A DNA stretch of 47,794 nucleotides. Source: Chryseobacterium gleum (GTDB taxonomy: Bacteria; Bacteroidota; Bacteroidia; Flavobacteriales_D; Crocinitomicaceae). A program made the translations under genes and the position numbers. Shown in pieces: positions 23,578 through 31,356 of the stretch. Below the pieces are notes generated by a model. The model had not been told where the DNA came from and made no database searches. It worked only from the letters and a program-made list of their open reading frames with translations. The stretch is from positions 1 through 47,794 of the forward strand of contig CAMDFN010000018.1 in the NCBI GenBank assembly GCA_945897565.1, given 5' to 3'. Numbering within the stretch: the first letter of the stretch is position 1; each line of letters opens with the position of its first letter.

Positions 23578-26500
23578 ATGAAAGCGCGTAACCTCTTTTT
23601 TTTCTTTGCGACGTTTGTTTCAATACAGCTGCTCGCGCAATTTGGCCCTGAAAATGGTGTCAAGGCCTCAGCGCCAAAATTTGTGCTGATACAGCATGCC
23701 ACTATTATGGTCAAGCCTGGCCAAACCCTTACTGACGCCGATCTACTGCTGCAAAACGGCAAGATCATTCAAGTTGGCAAGAACCTCAAACAAGATGGCG
23801 CAGTGGCGCTAGATTACACAGGAAAGTTCTTGGTGCCGTCTTTTATCGATATGTACAGCAGTGTCGGCCTCGACCCCGTTACCTTTAAAAACAACGGCTG
23901 GCGTCCGCAACTGGAATCCAATAAAGAAGGGGCCTATTATTGGAACGAAGCCGTGCACCCAGAATTAGCCGCCGCCGCGGCCTATAAATCTACAGAAAAC
24001 AACAGCGATCAGCTGCAGCAGTCGGGTTTTGGTTTTGCCCTCACGCACCACATGGATGGCATCGTGCGCGGAAGCGCGGCTTTTGTGGCACTTGGTCAAA
24101 CAGAAGTAGACAAGCAATTACTCGCGCCAAAAGCAGCACAAGTTCTTTCTTTCTCGAAAGGAGGCAGCAATCAAACCTATCCGTCTTCGCAAATGGGTTC
24201 TATTGCGCTGTTAAGACAAGCGCTCTATGACCTCGATTATTATAGTAAAAATAAAGCCATTTTACCTTATTCGGTTTCGCTTTCCGAGTGGGAGAGCCAG
24301 CGCAATCTGCCCATTGTTTTCAAAACAGAAGATAAATGGGAAATCTTGCGCGCTCAAAAAATAGCCAACGAATTCAAAACCAATTTTCTATACATCGGTT
24401 CGGGCAATGAATATGCAATTGCCAATGAATTGAAATCAAAAGGTATCAAATTGGTTTTGCCGCTTGTATTTCCTGAGGCGTATGAGGTCAATGATCCCTA
24501 TTTAGCCCGTGAAATCCCCTTATCGGATCTCAAACATTGGGAAACAGCCCCGAGCAATGCCATGCTACTCAAAAAAGAAGGCCTAGATATCGCATTCACC
24601 TCATTCGGACTCAAGAATGCAGACCAATTCTGGACTGCACTACGCAAAGCCATTTCCAGAGGCCTTTCGCCAACAGACGCTATGGCGGCGCTCACTACCG
24701 TACCAGCCAACTGGATGGGCCTATCCGCTCAGGTGGGTACTCTTGAAACGGGCAAGTGGGCAAGTTTTTCGGTTTTTAGTGCCGATCCCTTTGCTTTTGA
24801 AGCACAGTTATTAGAAACGTGGAGTTTAGGTGAGGCGCGTTACTGGAAATCAGCCACTTCTGTTCAATTACTTGGTACCTACTCACTCCGAATTGCAGAA
24901 GAGAACTACGAATTGGTAGTGACCGGCACAAGTGAAAAGCCGCAAGGCAAGGTTGTGCTCAAAACCGCTTCCGATACCCTGAGTACCAAAGCCACCATTC
25001 AGCTCAAGCAGCAAGATATTTCCATTCAGTTTTTGTCTTTAACGACGCCCAATACGCAGCTCATTCAGTTGCATGCCAAAGTACTTAAAAACGGCCTTGT
25101 GCTCGAGGGCGAGGGCACCGATGCTAAAGGCGCATGGTTTCATTGGAGTGCCATCCAACAACAAACCACACCTCTCACCGCTCCAACCGCAATCAAACCC
25201 GACACTACTTTATATGGACAAGTTTGGTTCCCAAACATGGCTTTCGGGGCCACTGAAAAAGCCGCCAATCAAATCTATATTTTCAAAAATGCCACCGTCT
25301 GGACCAACGAGAAGGAAGGCGTAATCAAAGGTGCAGATGTACTTGTCGAAGGTGGAAAAATCAAGCAGGTGAGTCGTCAAAATATGGCCACTCCGGCGGG
25401 TGCGCGCGTGATCGACGCAACGGGCCTACACCTGACTTCAGGTATCATCGATGAGCATTCTCATATCGCTATTTCAAGAGGCGTAAATGAAGGCGGGCAG
25501 GCCATTTCTGCAGAGGTAAGTATTGCCGATGTAGTCAATCCGGACGACATCGACATTTACCGCCAATTAGCCGGAGGCGTAACCGCAGCACAGTTGCTTC
25601 ATGGTTCTGCAAACCCTATTGGAGGCCAGTCGGCATTGATCAAGCTCAAATGGGGCGTGAATCCCGATCAAATGCTCATTGCAAATGCGCCAAAATTTAT
25701 CAAGTGCGCACTCGGAGAAAACGTCAAGCAGGCCAATTGGGGCGATTTCAATACGGTTCGTTTTCCACAAACGCGCATGGGTGTAGAACAAGTTTTTTAC
25801 GATGGTTTTTACCGCGCCAAAGCGTATCAAAAAGAGTGGGATGCCTTCAAAGCTGGTCAAACAAAAGTAGCACCGAGGGTTGATCTCGAGCTAGAAGTTT
25901 TGGCAGAGATTCTGCGCTCAAAGTGTTTCATCACTTGCCATTCTTACATACAATCCGAGATCAATATGCTGATGCATGTCGCAGACTCCATGGGTTTTAG
26001 AATCAATACCTTCACGCACATTCTCGAGGGTTACAAGGTCGCTGACAAAATGCAAAAACACGGCGTGGCTGGCTCTACTTTCTCAGATTGGTGGGCCTAT
26101 AAATTTGAGGTAAATGACGCCATTCCTTATAACGCTGCACTCATGACCAAACAGGGTGTATTGGTTTGCATCAATTCCGACGACGCAGAAATGGGCAGAC
26201 GACTCAATCAGGAGGCAGCCAAAACCGTCAAATATGGTGGTCTTTCCGAAGAGCAGGCTTGGAAACTCGTGACGCTCAATCCGGCAAAAGCCCTGCACCT
26301 AGACGACCAAATGGGCAGCGTCAGCGCAGGTAAAGCCGCAGACTTAGTTCTTTGGACCGCCAATCCGTTGAGTATTGAAGCGCGCGTTTCACTTACAATG
26401 GTGGATGGCGTTGTTTATTATGAAGAAAAGCAACAAGCTCAAAAACAGCTGCAAATTGAACAAGAGCGCACGCGTATTTTAAGCCTCATGCTTGCCGCAA

Positions 26501-26604
26501 ACGAAAGAGGAGAAGCCACAAAAACGCCGCAAAAGAAAGCCAAGAAACATTACCATTGCGACACACTCGGCGAAGAAGCTACTGAATCTGAAAACTCCCA
26601 TTGA
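23578..26604 (+). CDS. Exported tandem amidohydrolase: inactive N-terminal plus active C-terminal domain
   Basis: 1008 residues with a signal peptide (about 1-20, LLAQ). It holds two metal-dependent hydrolase (imidazolonepropionase-like) units. In the first (~30-430) the usual HxH metal motif is replaced (FIDMYSSVG), so it is probably non-catalytic. A beta-sandwich stretch follows (~440-560). The second unit (~575-975) keeps the metal site: H627 and H629 (IIDEHSHIA), H788 (CHSYIQ), H814 (FTHILEGY) and D868 in NSDDAE. The end is Lys/His-rich. Likely a periplasmic cyclic amidase or peptidase-like hydrolase; substrate unknown. The next gene begins one base after the stop, so the two form an operon. 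Confidence 0.88.
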   Translation: MKARNLFFFFATFVSIQLLAQFGPENGVKASAPKFVLIQHATIMVKPGQTLTDADLLLQNGKIIQVGKNLKQDGAVALDYTGKFLVPSFIDMYSSVGLDPVTFKNNGWRPQLESNKEGAYYWNEAVHPELAAAAAYKSTENNSDQLQQSGFGFALTHHMDGIVRGSAAFVALGQTEVDKQLLAPKAAQVLSFSKGGSNQTYPSSQMGSIALLRQALYDLDYYSKNKAILPYSVSLSEWESQRNLPIVFKTEDKWEILRAQKIANEFKTNFLYIGSGNEYAIANELKSKGIKLVLPLVFPEAYEVNDPYLAREIPLSDLKHWETAPSNAMLLKKEGLDIAFTSFGLKNADQFWTALRKAISRGLSPTDAMAALTTVPANWMGLSAQVGTLETGKWASFSVFSADPFAFEAQLLETWSLGEARYWKSATSVQLLGTYSLRIAEENYELVVTGTSEKPQGKVVLKTASDTLSTKATIQLKQQDISIQFLSLTTPNTQLIQLHAKVLKNGLVLEGEGTDAKGAWFHWSAIQQQTTPLTAPTAIKPDTTLYGQVWFPNMAFGATEKAANQIYIFKNATVWTNEKEGVIKGADVLVEGGKIKQVSRQNMATPAGARVIDATGLHLTSGIIDEHSHIAISRGVNEGGQAISAEVSIADVVNPDDIDIYRQLAGGVTAAQLLHGSANPIGGQSALIKLKWGVNPDQMLIANAPKFIKCALGENVKQANWGDFNTVRFPQTRMGVEQVFYDGFYRAKAYQKEWDAFKAGQTKVAPRVDLELEVLAEILRSKCFITCHSYIQSEINMLMHVADSMGFRINTFTHILEGYKVADKMQKHGVAGSTFSDWWAYKFEVNDAIPYNAALMTKQGVLVCINSDDAEMGRRLNQEAAKTVKYGGLSEEQAWKLVTLNPAKALHLDDQMGSVSAGKAADLVLWTANPLSIEARVSLTMVDGVVYYEEKQQAQKQLQIEQERTRILSLMLAANERGEATKTPQKKAKKHYHCDTLGEEATESENSH

Positions 26605-26605
26605 T

Positions 26606-27847
26606 ATGAAAGCTACATTATTTTTCTTTGCATTCATGTGGAGTGCAACCCTAAGCGCCCAACGCATCTTGTTATTACACGGAACGGCGCATATCGGAAA
26701 CGGAAATGTCATCGAATCCGCAGCAATTGGCGTAATCAATGACCGCATTACATTTATTAAAAATTCACTTACCCAATCATTTAATGCTAAGGATTGGGAC
26801 ACAATCATTAATTGCAACGACCAACACTTTTATCCGGGTTTGGTTGCTGCCAACAACACACTAGGCCTTACAGAAATCGATGCTGTACGCGCCACCCGTG
26901 ATTTCAACGACGTTGGTGACTGGAATCCGCACGTGCGTGCCCAAGTAGCCTACAACGTGGAGTCAAAAGTCGTCGAGACCACCCGCACTAATGGCGTACT
27001 ACTCGTTCAGGCTACACCTCGTGGTGGCTGGATCTCCGGTAGTTCTGCTGTCATGAAACTCAGCGGCTGGAACTGGGAAGACGCCACAGTTTTGGCCAAC
27101 GACGGCATTCACCTGAATTGGCCTTCTGACCCTAAAAATTACGCAGCTCAAAAGCGCGCTATTTATTCCTTTTTTGAGTTGGCCAAAACCTATGCAACAG
27201 ACCGTGATGACCAAGTTTCAGATCTCCGTTTGGAAGCCATGAAAGCTTGTTTTAAAGGACAAAAACGCGTGTATATTCATGCCGAAAGCATCCAGCAAAT
27301 TGTAGATGTGATAGATTTTGCAGCAGCTTTTCAATTGGCATTTCCTGTGCTTGTCGGTGGTCACGATGCCTATTTAGTGGGCGCCAAACTCCGCGACTCC
27401 AAAATCCCAGTCATGTTATCGCGTATCCATAGTCTTCCGCAACGCGAGGATGAACTGACTTATTTGCCTTATCAATTACCAGCTTTACTCAAACAACAAG
27501 GCATTGCATTTTGCATTCAAAACGACGGAGGCATGCAGCCCATGAATACCAGAAATTTGCCATTTCAAGCAGGCACAACAACAGCCTATGGCTTGAGTGA
27601 AGAGGAGGCCTTGAAAGCGATTTCACTGAGCGTTTGTCAGATCATGGGCATCGACAAAGATTACGGTACACTTGAGGTGGGTAAAAAAGCAACGTTTTTT
27701 GTCTCTAAAGGCCCCGCGCTAGATATGCGTAGCAATCAACTCACCACAATTATAGTTGATGGAAAATTTGTTTCTACTACCAACTTTCAGGAGCAACTCT
27801 ACATCAAGTACAGTCAAAAATATAAGGCTGAAGCAAAATCTGAATAG
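26606..27847 (+). CDS. Exported amidohydrolase-like protein lacking metal ligands
   Basis: 414 residues from ATG 26606, which begins a signal peptide (MKATLFFFAFMWSATLSAQ). The longer frame from 26492 lies inside the preceding gene and is rejected. It has the composite amidohydrolase fold ends: N-terminal beta-sandwich (LLLHGTAHIGNGNVIESAAIGV) and C-terminal ISLSVCQIMGIDKDYGTLEVGKKATFFV. The HxH motif is absent (YPGLVAANNTLGL), and the later His/Asp ligands are not obvious either. It is probably a catalytically dead partner of the upstream protein, like that protein's own first half. Whether they form a complex is inference. Confidence 0.84.
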   Translation: MKATLFFFAFMWSATLSAQRILLLHGTAHIGNGNVIESAAIGVINDRITFIKNSLTQSFNAKDWDTIINCNDQHFYPGLVAANNTLGLTEIDAVRATRDFNDVGDWNPHVRAQVAYNVESKVVETTRTNGVLLVQATPRGGWISGSSAVMKLSGWNWEDATVLANDGIHLNWPSDPKNYAAQKRAIYSFFELAKTYATDRDDQVSDLRLEAMKACFKGQKRVYIHAESIQQIVDVIDFAAAFQLAFPVLVGGHDAYLVGAKLRDSKIPVMLSRIHSLPQREDELTYLPYQLPALLKQQGIAFCIQNDGGMQPMNTRNLPFQAGTTTAYGLSEEEALKAISLSVCQIMGIDKDYGTLEVGKKATFFVSKGPALDMRSNQLTTIIVDGKFVSTTNFQEQLYIKYSQKYKAEAKSE

Positions 27848-27852
27848 TTTGG

Positions 27853-27878
27853 TGTAACTTTTGTGAAGGCACTTCGTC
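27853..27878 (+). promoter_or_regulatory. ECF-type promoter of the sigma-factor operon
   Basis: TGTAAC (27853-27858), 16-nt spacer, CGTC (27875-27878) followed by TTAG. This resembles known ECF sigma promoters (AAC at -35, CGTC at -10). The same elements and spacing occur before the barrel gene at 29505, pointing to autoregulation by the sigma factor encoded 14 bp downstream. Confidence 0.62.
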
Positions 27879-27891
27879 TTAGTGCTGTTTT

Positions 27892-28377
27892 ATGACTGTT
27901 CTGCAATATAACGAATGTGTGAAGGAATTCGCAGACCGGCTTTATCGCTTTGCATTGAAAAATGTAGGTGACCCCGACCTCGCGCAAGATTTCGTCCAAG
28001 ATGCCTTTGAGCGCCTATGGGTGCGTGTAGACACCGTCGATTACCAGCGCGTAAAATCCTATCTCTTTCGGACCATCGTTAATTTGCAAATCGACCGCGC
28101 TCGCCGTCAGCAGTTGCAATACCAGCACCTGAGCACCCTGCCCGACCCTGTGCAAGAATCAGGTGTAGCTCACGACGTTCAGCAACTCATCAACGAAGGC
28201 GTTGCCCAACTCACAGAAATCCAGCGCATGGTGCTCACCCTTCGCGATTACGAAGGTTACACCTATCAAGAAATTGCCGAGCTCACCCAAATCTCCGTAG
28301 ACCAAGTAAAGGTCTATATTTTTAGGGCCCGACGCTTTCTCAAACAATACATCGGAAAAATGGAGGTACTGATATGA
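27892..28377 (+). CDS. ECF RNA polymerase sigma factor
   Basis: 161 residues, standard ECF size. Region 2 is at about 8-75 (ADRLYRFALKNVGDPDLAQDFVQDAFERLW...YLFRTIVNLQIDRAR), where core binding and -10 recognition reside. Region 4 is at about 105-158 (LTEIQRMVLTLRDYEGYTYQEIAELTQISVDQVKVYIFRARRFL), the -35 binding helix-turn-helix. Its stop overlaps the start of the next gene by 4 bp, a usual sigma/anti-sigma arrangement. It probably drives its own operon and the barrel gene at 29505. Confidence 0.94.
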   Translation: MTVLQYNECVKEFADRLYRFALKNVGDPDLAQDFVQDAFERLWVRVDTVDYQRVKSYLFRTIVNLQIDRARRQQLQYQHLSTLPDPVQESGVAHDVQQLINEGVAQLTEIQRMVLTLRDYEGYTYQEIAELTQISVDQVKVYIFRARRFLKQYIGKMEVLI

Positions 28378-29438
28378 AACCCACTGAAGCCCAAATTGCC
28401 CATCTTGTTTTGGCCTTTCACGAAGGCAGCCTGAGCGTTGCAGAGCAACAACTGCTTCAAAGCGCCATGCTTGACCATCCCGAACTTGCAGCTGATTTAG
28501 AATTATTGCCTGTTCTGACTTTATCAAATGAATGCTATAGCGGGCCTTCTTTAGTTCGAATGCAATTAGAAAATTTAGAAGTTTATCACAGTGAAGCCGG
28601 GCACCCCTATGATAAATTGGCTATTGGTTCGCTAGAAGGACTCCTTTCAAAAGAAGAAGAAACATTTGTAGCGCAACTAGCCCATGATGAGGTCTACCAA
28701 GATTTCAAGAAAAGAGTGCAACAAACACAACTTTTTCCAAATGAACAAATTTCATTTCCGAATCATGAGTTGTTGTTAAAAGAGTCGCCGATTCGCGTGT
28801 TCTCATTTAAAAAGTACGTATATCCAATGAGTGCAGCTGCGGCTATTTTAGTTGCCGTTTTACTTGTCAATCAAAATGCTTCGGCCCCTGGTGTTATAAA
28901 ACCTATCCAAAAAGGAGTTGCTTCAAAAAAATCAGGAGCACATCAAACGAATGGTAATAACATGGCTAAAACTTTAAAGCCTTCTCCATCAAAAAATACT
29001 TATCAATCACCCACAAATATACAAAAGGAAGTTTCACAAGAGCCCAGAGATTGCATAATGCCGCTTCAAGAGCAAGCTGTTTTTTCTGAAGTGTATGCTC
29101 AAAATGGAATTGAAAATGGACCACATCATGAGTTGAGTACTTCAAACCCAACAACAGAGCAACAATGGTCATATGCTGAGCCTCAAGCTCAAAATAGTCC
29201 AAGTGCCTTTTCAAAAGAGCCCATCACAGTTAAAGCCTTTATACTGCAGAAAACCAACGAAAAGCTATTTGGTACGGCTGCACCCACTACAGATTTAAAA
29301 TTAGAAACATTTGCTCGCTATGCCAGCCAAACGGTAGGTATTCCAGTTCAATATCGCGTTGAAGAATTGACAGACAGCGACAAAGTTGTTTTTCAATTGG
29401 GCCGTTTCAGTGTGGAGCGCAACCGTGCAAAAAAATAA
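28374..29438 (+). CDS. Candidate anti-sigma factor, single-pass membrane protein
   Basis: 354 residues. The cytoplasmic part (about 1-147) contains two similar segments at ~17-46 (EGSLSVAEQQLLQSAMLDHPELAADLE) and ~84-113 (IGSLEGLLSKEEETFVAQLAHDEVYQDFKK). Both resemble the helix found at the N terminus of zinc-less anti-sigma factors. One membrane helix follows (148-167, PMSAAAAILVAVLLV), then a Gln/Ser/Pro-rich, low-complexity periplasmic part of ~185 residues ending in a short folded region (FARYASQTVGIPVQYRVEEL). Translational coupling to the sigma gene (ATGA overlap) makes anti-sigma the best reading; sequence alone does not prove it. Confidence 0.75.
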   Translation: MKPTEAQIAHLVLAFHEGSLSVAEQQLLQSAMLDHPELAADLELLPVLTLSNECYSGPSLVRMQLENLEVYHSEAGHPYDKLAIGSLEGLLSKEEETFVAQLAHDEVYQDFKKRVQQTQLFPNEQISFPNHELLLKESPIRVFSFKKYVYPMSAAAAILVAVLLVNQNASAPGVIKPIQKGVASKKSGAHQTNGNNMAKTLKPSPSKNTYQSPTNIQKEVSQEPRDCIMPLQEQAVFSEVYAQNGIENGPHHELSTSNPTTEQQWSYAEPQAQNSPSAFSKEPITVKAFILQKTNEKLFGTAAPTTDLKLETFARYASQTVGIPVQYRVEELTDSDKVVFQLGRFSVERNRAKK

Positions 29439-29454
29439 ATTTTAACCCAACTTA

Positions 29455-29480
29455 GGTAACAATTTTAAAAACCGCTCGTC
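29455..29480 (+). promoter_or_regulatory. ECF-type promoter of the barrel gene
   Basis: GGTAAC (29455-29460), 16-nt spacer, CGTC (29477-29480) followed by ATAG. It matches the promoter of the sigma operon in both boxes and exact spacing. It is 24 nt before ATG 29505. Confidence 0.62.
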
Positions 29481-29504
29481 ATAGGAATTCAAAATCAAAT
29501 ACAA

Positions 29505-30635
29505 ATGAAAATCAAATTACTTTCCGCTTTTTTACTTTCAGGATTGGCACTTTTTGCCCAACAAAACGAAACCAAGAAAATTGTTAGAATTCAAGGTAAC
29601 GACACCACTATCATCATGATTAATACGCAAATTGATCAGATGGATTCTATGCTGACAGAAGAAATGAAAAACATCTACATTCAAGATTCAACTTTAGGAT
29701 CTAGAAGGGTGGAAGTTTTTATAGATACAACCATTATGCAATCTTTAAATGGAGGTCCTTCAGATACAATGCAGCTCAAATTGGGCAATATGAAAATTGT
29801 CATTTTAGAATCTCGCGACTACAAAGACTTCGACCAACTCAAAGCGCTCGACGGTCAAGCTCCAAAGGGTCAGCGCAAAATCATCATCGATGAAAAAGTC
29901 ATCATTGAAAATGATGATGAGCGCATTGTGCTCAACGATGGCAAAGATTCTTACACCTTTGAAAAAGGAGAGGAGCATTGGAATAATATGGATAAAGACG
30001 ACTGGTCAGAAGATGGCAATGCTATTTGGTCAGGATTCGGAGTCAATGCGAATGGCTTCGTTAATACCAAAAATGAATTTGCAAGTACTACCGAATTGAG
30101 CTTTCTAACCTTAGATCCGGCCAAGAGTATTGGTTTACAATGGAATTTTGCCGAAAAGCGCTTTCCTATTTTTAAAGATTACCTCGGTGTTGTAACCGGG
30201 TTAGGTCTGAACTGGAATCGCTATTCAATAAAAGGCGACTACGACTTCAGCGTCGTCAATGACACACTTATCGCCAACCTTACAGGCATTAATTATGCTC
30301 GAAATATTTTGAGCTCAACTTATTTACAAGCTCCTTTATTATTGCAAATTTCTACAAGTAAAAATGCAAATAAGGCCTGGAATATCTCTGCAGGTGTTGT
30401 AGGTGGCATTCGCTTAGATGCGCGCCAAATGCAAAAATGGGAGGCCGATGGCAAGAAAAACAAAGACAAAACCAAAGACGACTTCCAATTCAATCCATTC
30501 CAAGCTAGCCTAATGGCGATAATTGGCTATGGTGATTGGAGTTTGTATGCTACCTATGGCCTGTCAGACGTCTTTAACGAAGGAGCTGCTCCGAAGGTGC
30601 GTGGTGTGAATGCCGGAATTTTACTCTCGTTTTAA
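29505..30635 (+). CDS. Outer-membrane beta-barrel protein under the ECF regulon
   Basis: 376 residues with signal peptide (about 1-19, LFAQ). The N-terminal ~180 residues are charged and mostly polar (IVRIQGNDTTIIMINTQIDQMDSML..., many Asp/Lys), probably periplasmic. The C-terminal ~190 form amphipathic strands (IGLQWNFAEKRF, LGVVTGLGLNWNRYSI, LQAPLLLQISTS, ASLMAIIGYGDWSLYATYGL, VNAGILLSF), typical of an 8-12 stranded barrel ending in a hydrophobic strand. Located directly after the sigma and anti-sigma genes, with a matching promoter, it is the likely regulon target. A role in envelope stress is inferred. Confidence 0.84.
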   Translation: MKIKLLSAFLLSGLALFAQQNETKKIVRIQGNDTTIIMINTQIDQMDSMLTEEMKNIYIQDSTLGSRRVEVFIDTTIMQSLNGGPSDTMQLKLGNMKIVILESRDYKDFDQLKALDGQAPKGQRKIIIDEKVIIENDDERIVLNDGKDSYTFEKGEEHWNNMDKDDWSEDGNAIWSGFGVNANGFVNTKNEFASTTELSFLTLDPAKSIGLQWNFAEKRFPIFKDYLGVVTGLGLNWNRYSIKGDYDFSVVNDTLIANLTGINYARNILSSTYLQAPLLLQISTSKNANKAWNISAGVVGGIRLDARQMQKWEADGKKNKDKTKDDFQFNPFQASLMAIIGYGDWSLYATYGLSDVFNEGAAPKVRGVNAGILLSF

Positions 30636-30655
30636 ATACTGATTCACCACTAAAG

Positions 30656-30696
30656 AAAAGAAACGATGTGCCTAACCGTGCATCGTTTCTTTTTTG
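30656..30696. terminator. Bidirectional terminator between barrel and MiaE genes
   Basis: Stem AAAAGAAACGATG / CATCGTTTCTTTT with a 12-nt loop, A-run and T-run on either side. It serves the + barrel gene and overlaps the end of the minus MiaE-like gene, whose stop codon lies in the loop. Confidence 0.85.
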
Positions 30697-31262
30697 CCAT
30701 AACTTTCCATCAGGCTGGCCTCAAAAGCGAGGAAGTCCTTCCATGCGGCATCTACATCAACTCCCTGTCCATATTTGCGCGCAAAACCTAAGAAAGTAGT
30801 GTAATGGCGCGCCTCACTTTCCATGAGGTCTCGGTAAAATAGACGCAGGTCAGCATCGTTGATTTCTTCCGATAAAATTTTAAAGCGCTCGCAGCTGCGC
30901 GCCTCAATCATTGCTGCAAAAAGCATTTTATTGACAAATACACCTGCCGGCTTACTGTTGCGCTTCCCTTGCTTGAGGTATTGCGCTAGGTCATTCACGT
31001 AAGGGTCTTTGCGTTCAAAACCTAATTGCAACCCACGCTCTTTTAGTTTGTCATGAACCATTTGAAAATGGGCCATTTCTTCTTGGCAAATGGCGGTCAT
31101 GGCTTCCACTAAATCTGGATATTGTGGATACGTAACGATCATGGAAATAGCGTTACTCGCTGCCTTTTGTTCGCAGTAAGCGTGGTCAATAAGGATTTCC
31201 GCTATATTTTTTTCGACGATGCGCACCCAGCGGGGGTCAGTTGCCATTTGAAGTCCGAGCAT
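30672..31262 (-). CDS. miaE: tRNA-(ms2io6A)-hydroxylase MiaE-like diiron protein
   Basis: 196 residues from ATG 31262. The frame continues to 31499 but that part overlaps the divergent dehydrogenase gene and its promoter, and a good promoter sits at 31276-31307, so the short start is chosen. Ferritin-like four-helix fold with diiron ligands spread as in MiaE: ILIDHAYCEQKAASNA, CQEEMAHFQMVHDKL, MIEARSCERFKIL and LMESEARHYTTFLGFA. MiaE hydroxylates the isopentenyl chain of ms2i6A37 in tRNA. The last codons form part of the terminator. Confidence 0.92.
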   Translation of the reverse strand: MLGLQMATDPRWVRIVEKNIAEILIDHAYCEQKAASNAISMIVTYPQYPDLVEAMTAICQEEMAHFQMVHDKLKERGLQLGFERKDPYVNDLAQYLKQGKRNSKPAGVFVNKMLFAAMIEARSCERFKILSEEINDADLRLFYRDLMESEARHYTTFLGFARKYGQGVDVDAAWKDFLAFEASLMESYGKKETMHG

Positions 31263-31275
31263 CTTGTTTTTTCGA

Positions 31276-31307
31276 CAAAAATACCAAAGTCTGATCGAAT
31301 CAAACAA
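31276..31307 (-). promoter_or_regulatory. miaE promoter (-33/-7)
   Basis: Minus-strand TATTTTTG (31276-31283), exact TAnnTTTG, with TTG 17 nt (31301-31303) or 21 nt (31305-31307) upstream. It lies 13 nt before ATG 31262 and supports that start. Confidence 0.62.
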
Positions 31308-31330
31308 GTATGAGTTGTAAGCGCAATGCT

Positions 31331-31338
31331 TATATTTG
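31331..31338 (+). promoter_or_regulatory. -7 box of the E1 dehydrogenase gene
   Basis: TATATTTG, exact TAnnTTTG, 18 nt before ATG 31357. The nearest TTG (31315-31317) is only 13 nt away, shorter than the usual spacing. Confidence 0.52.
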
Positions 31339-31356
31339 TCGGATTGAATCAATAAA

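Noticed and set aside
26492-26605. Longer start of the second amidohydrolase-like gene
   Set aside because: It is basic sequence inside the preceding gene; a signal peptide starts at 26606.
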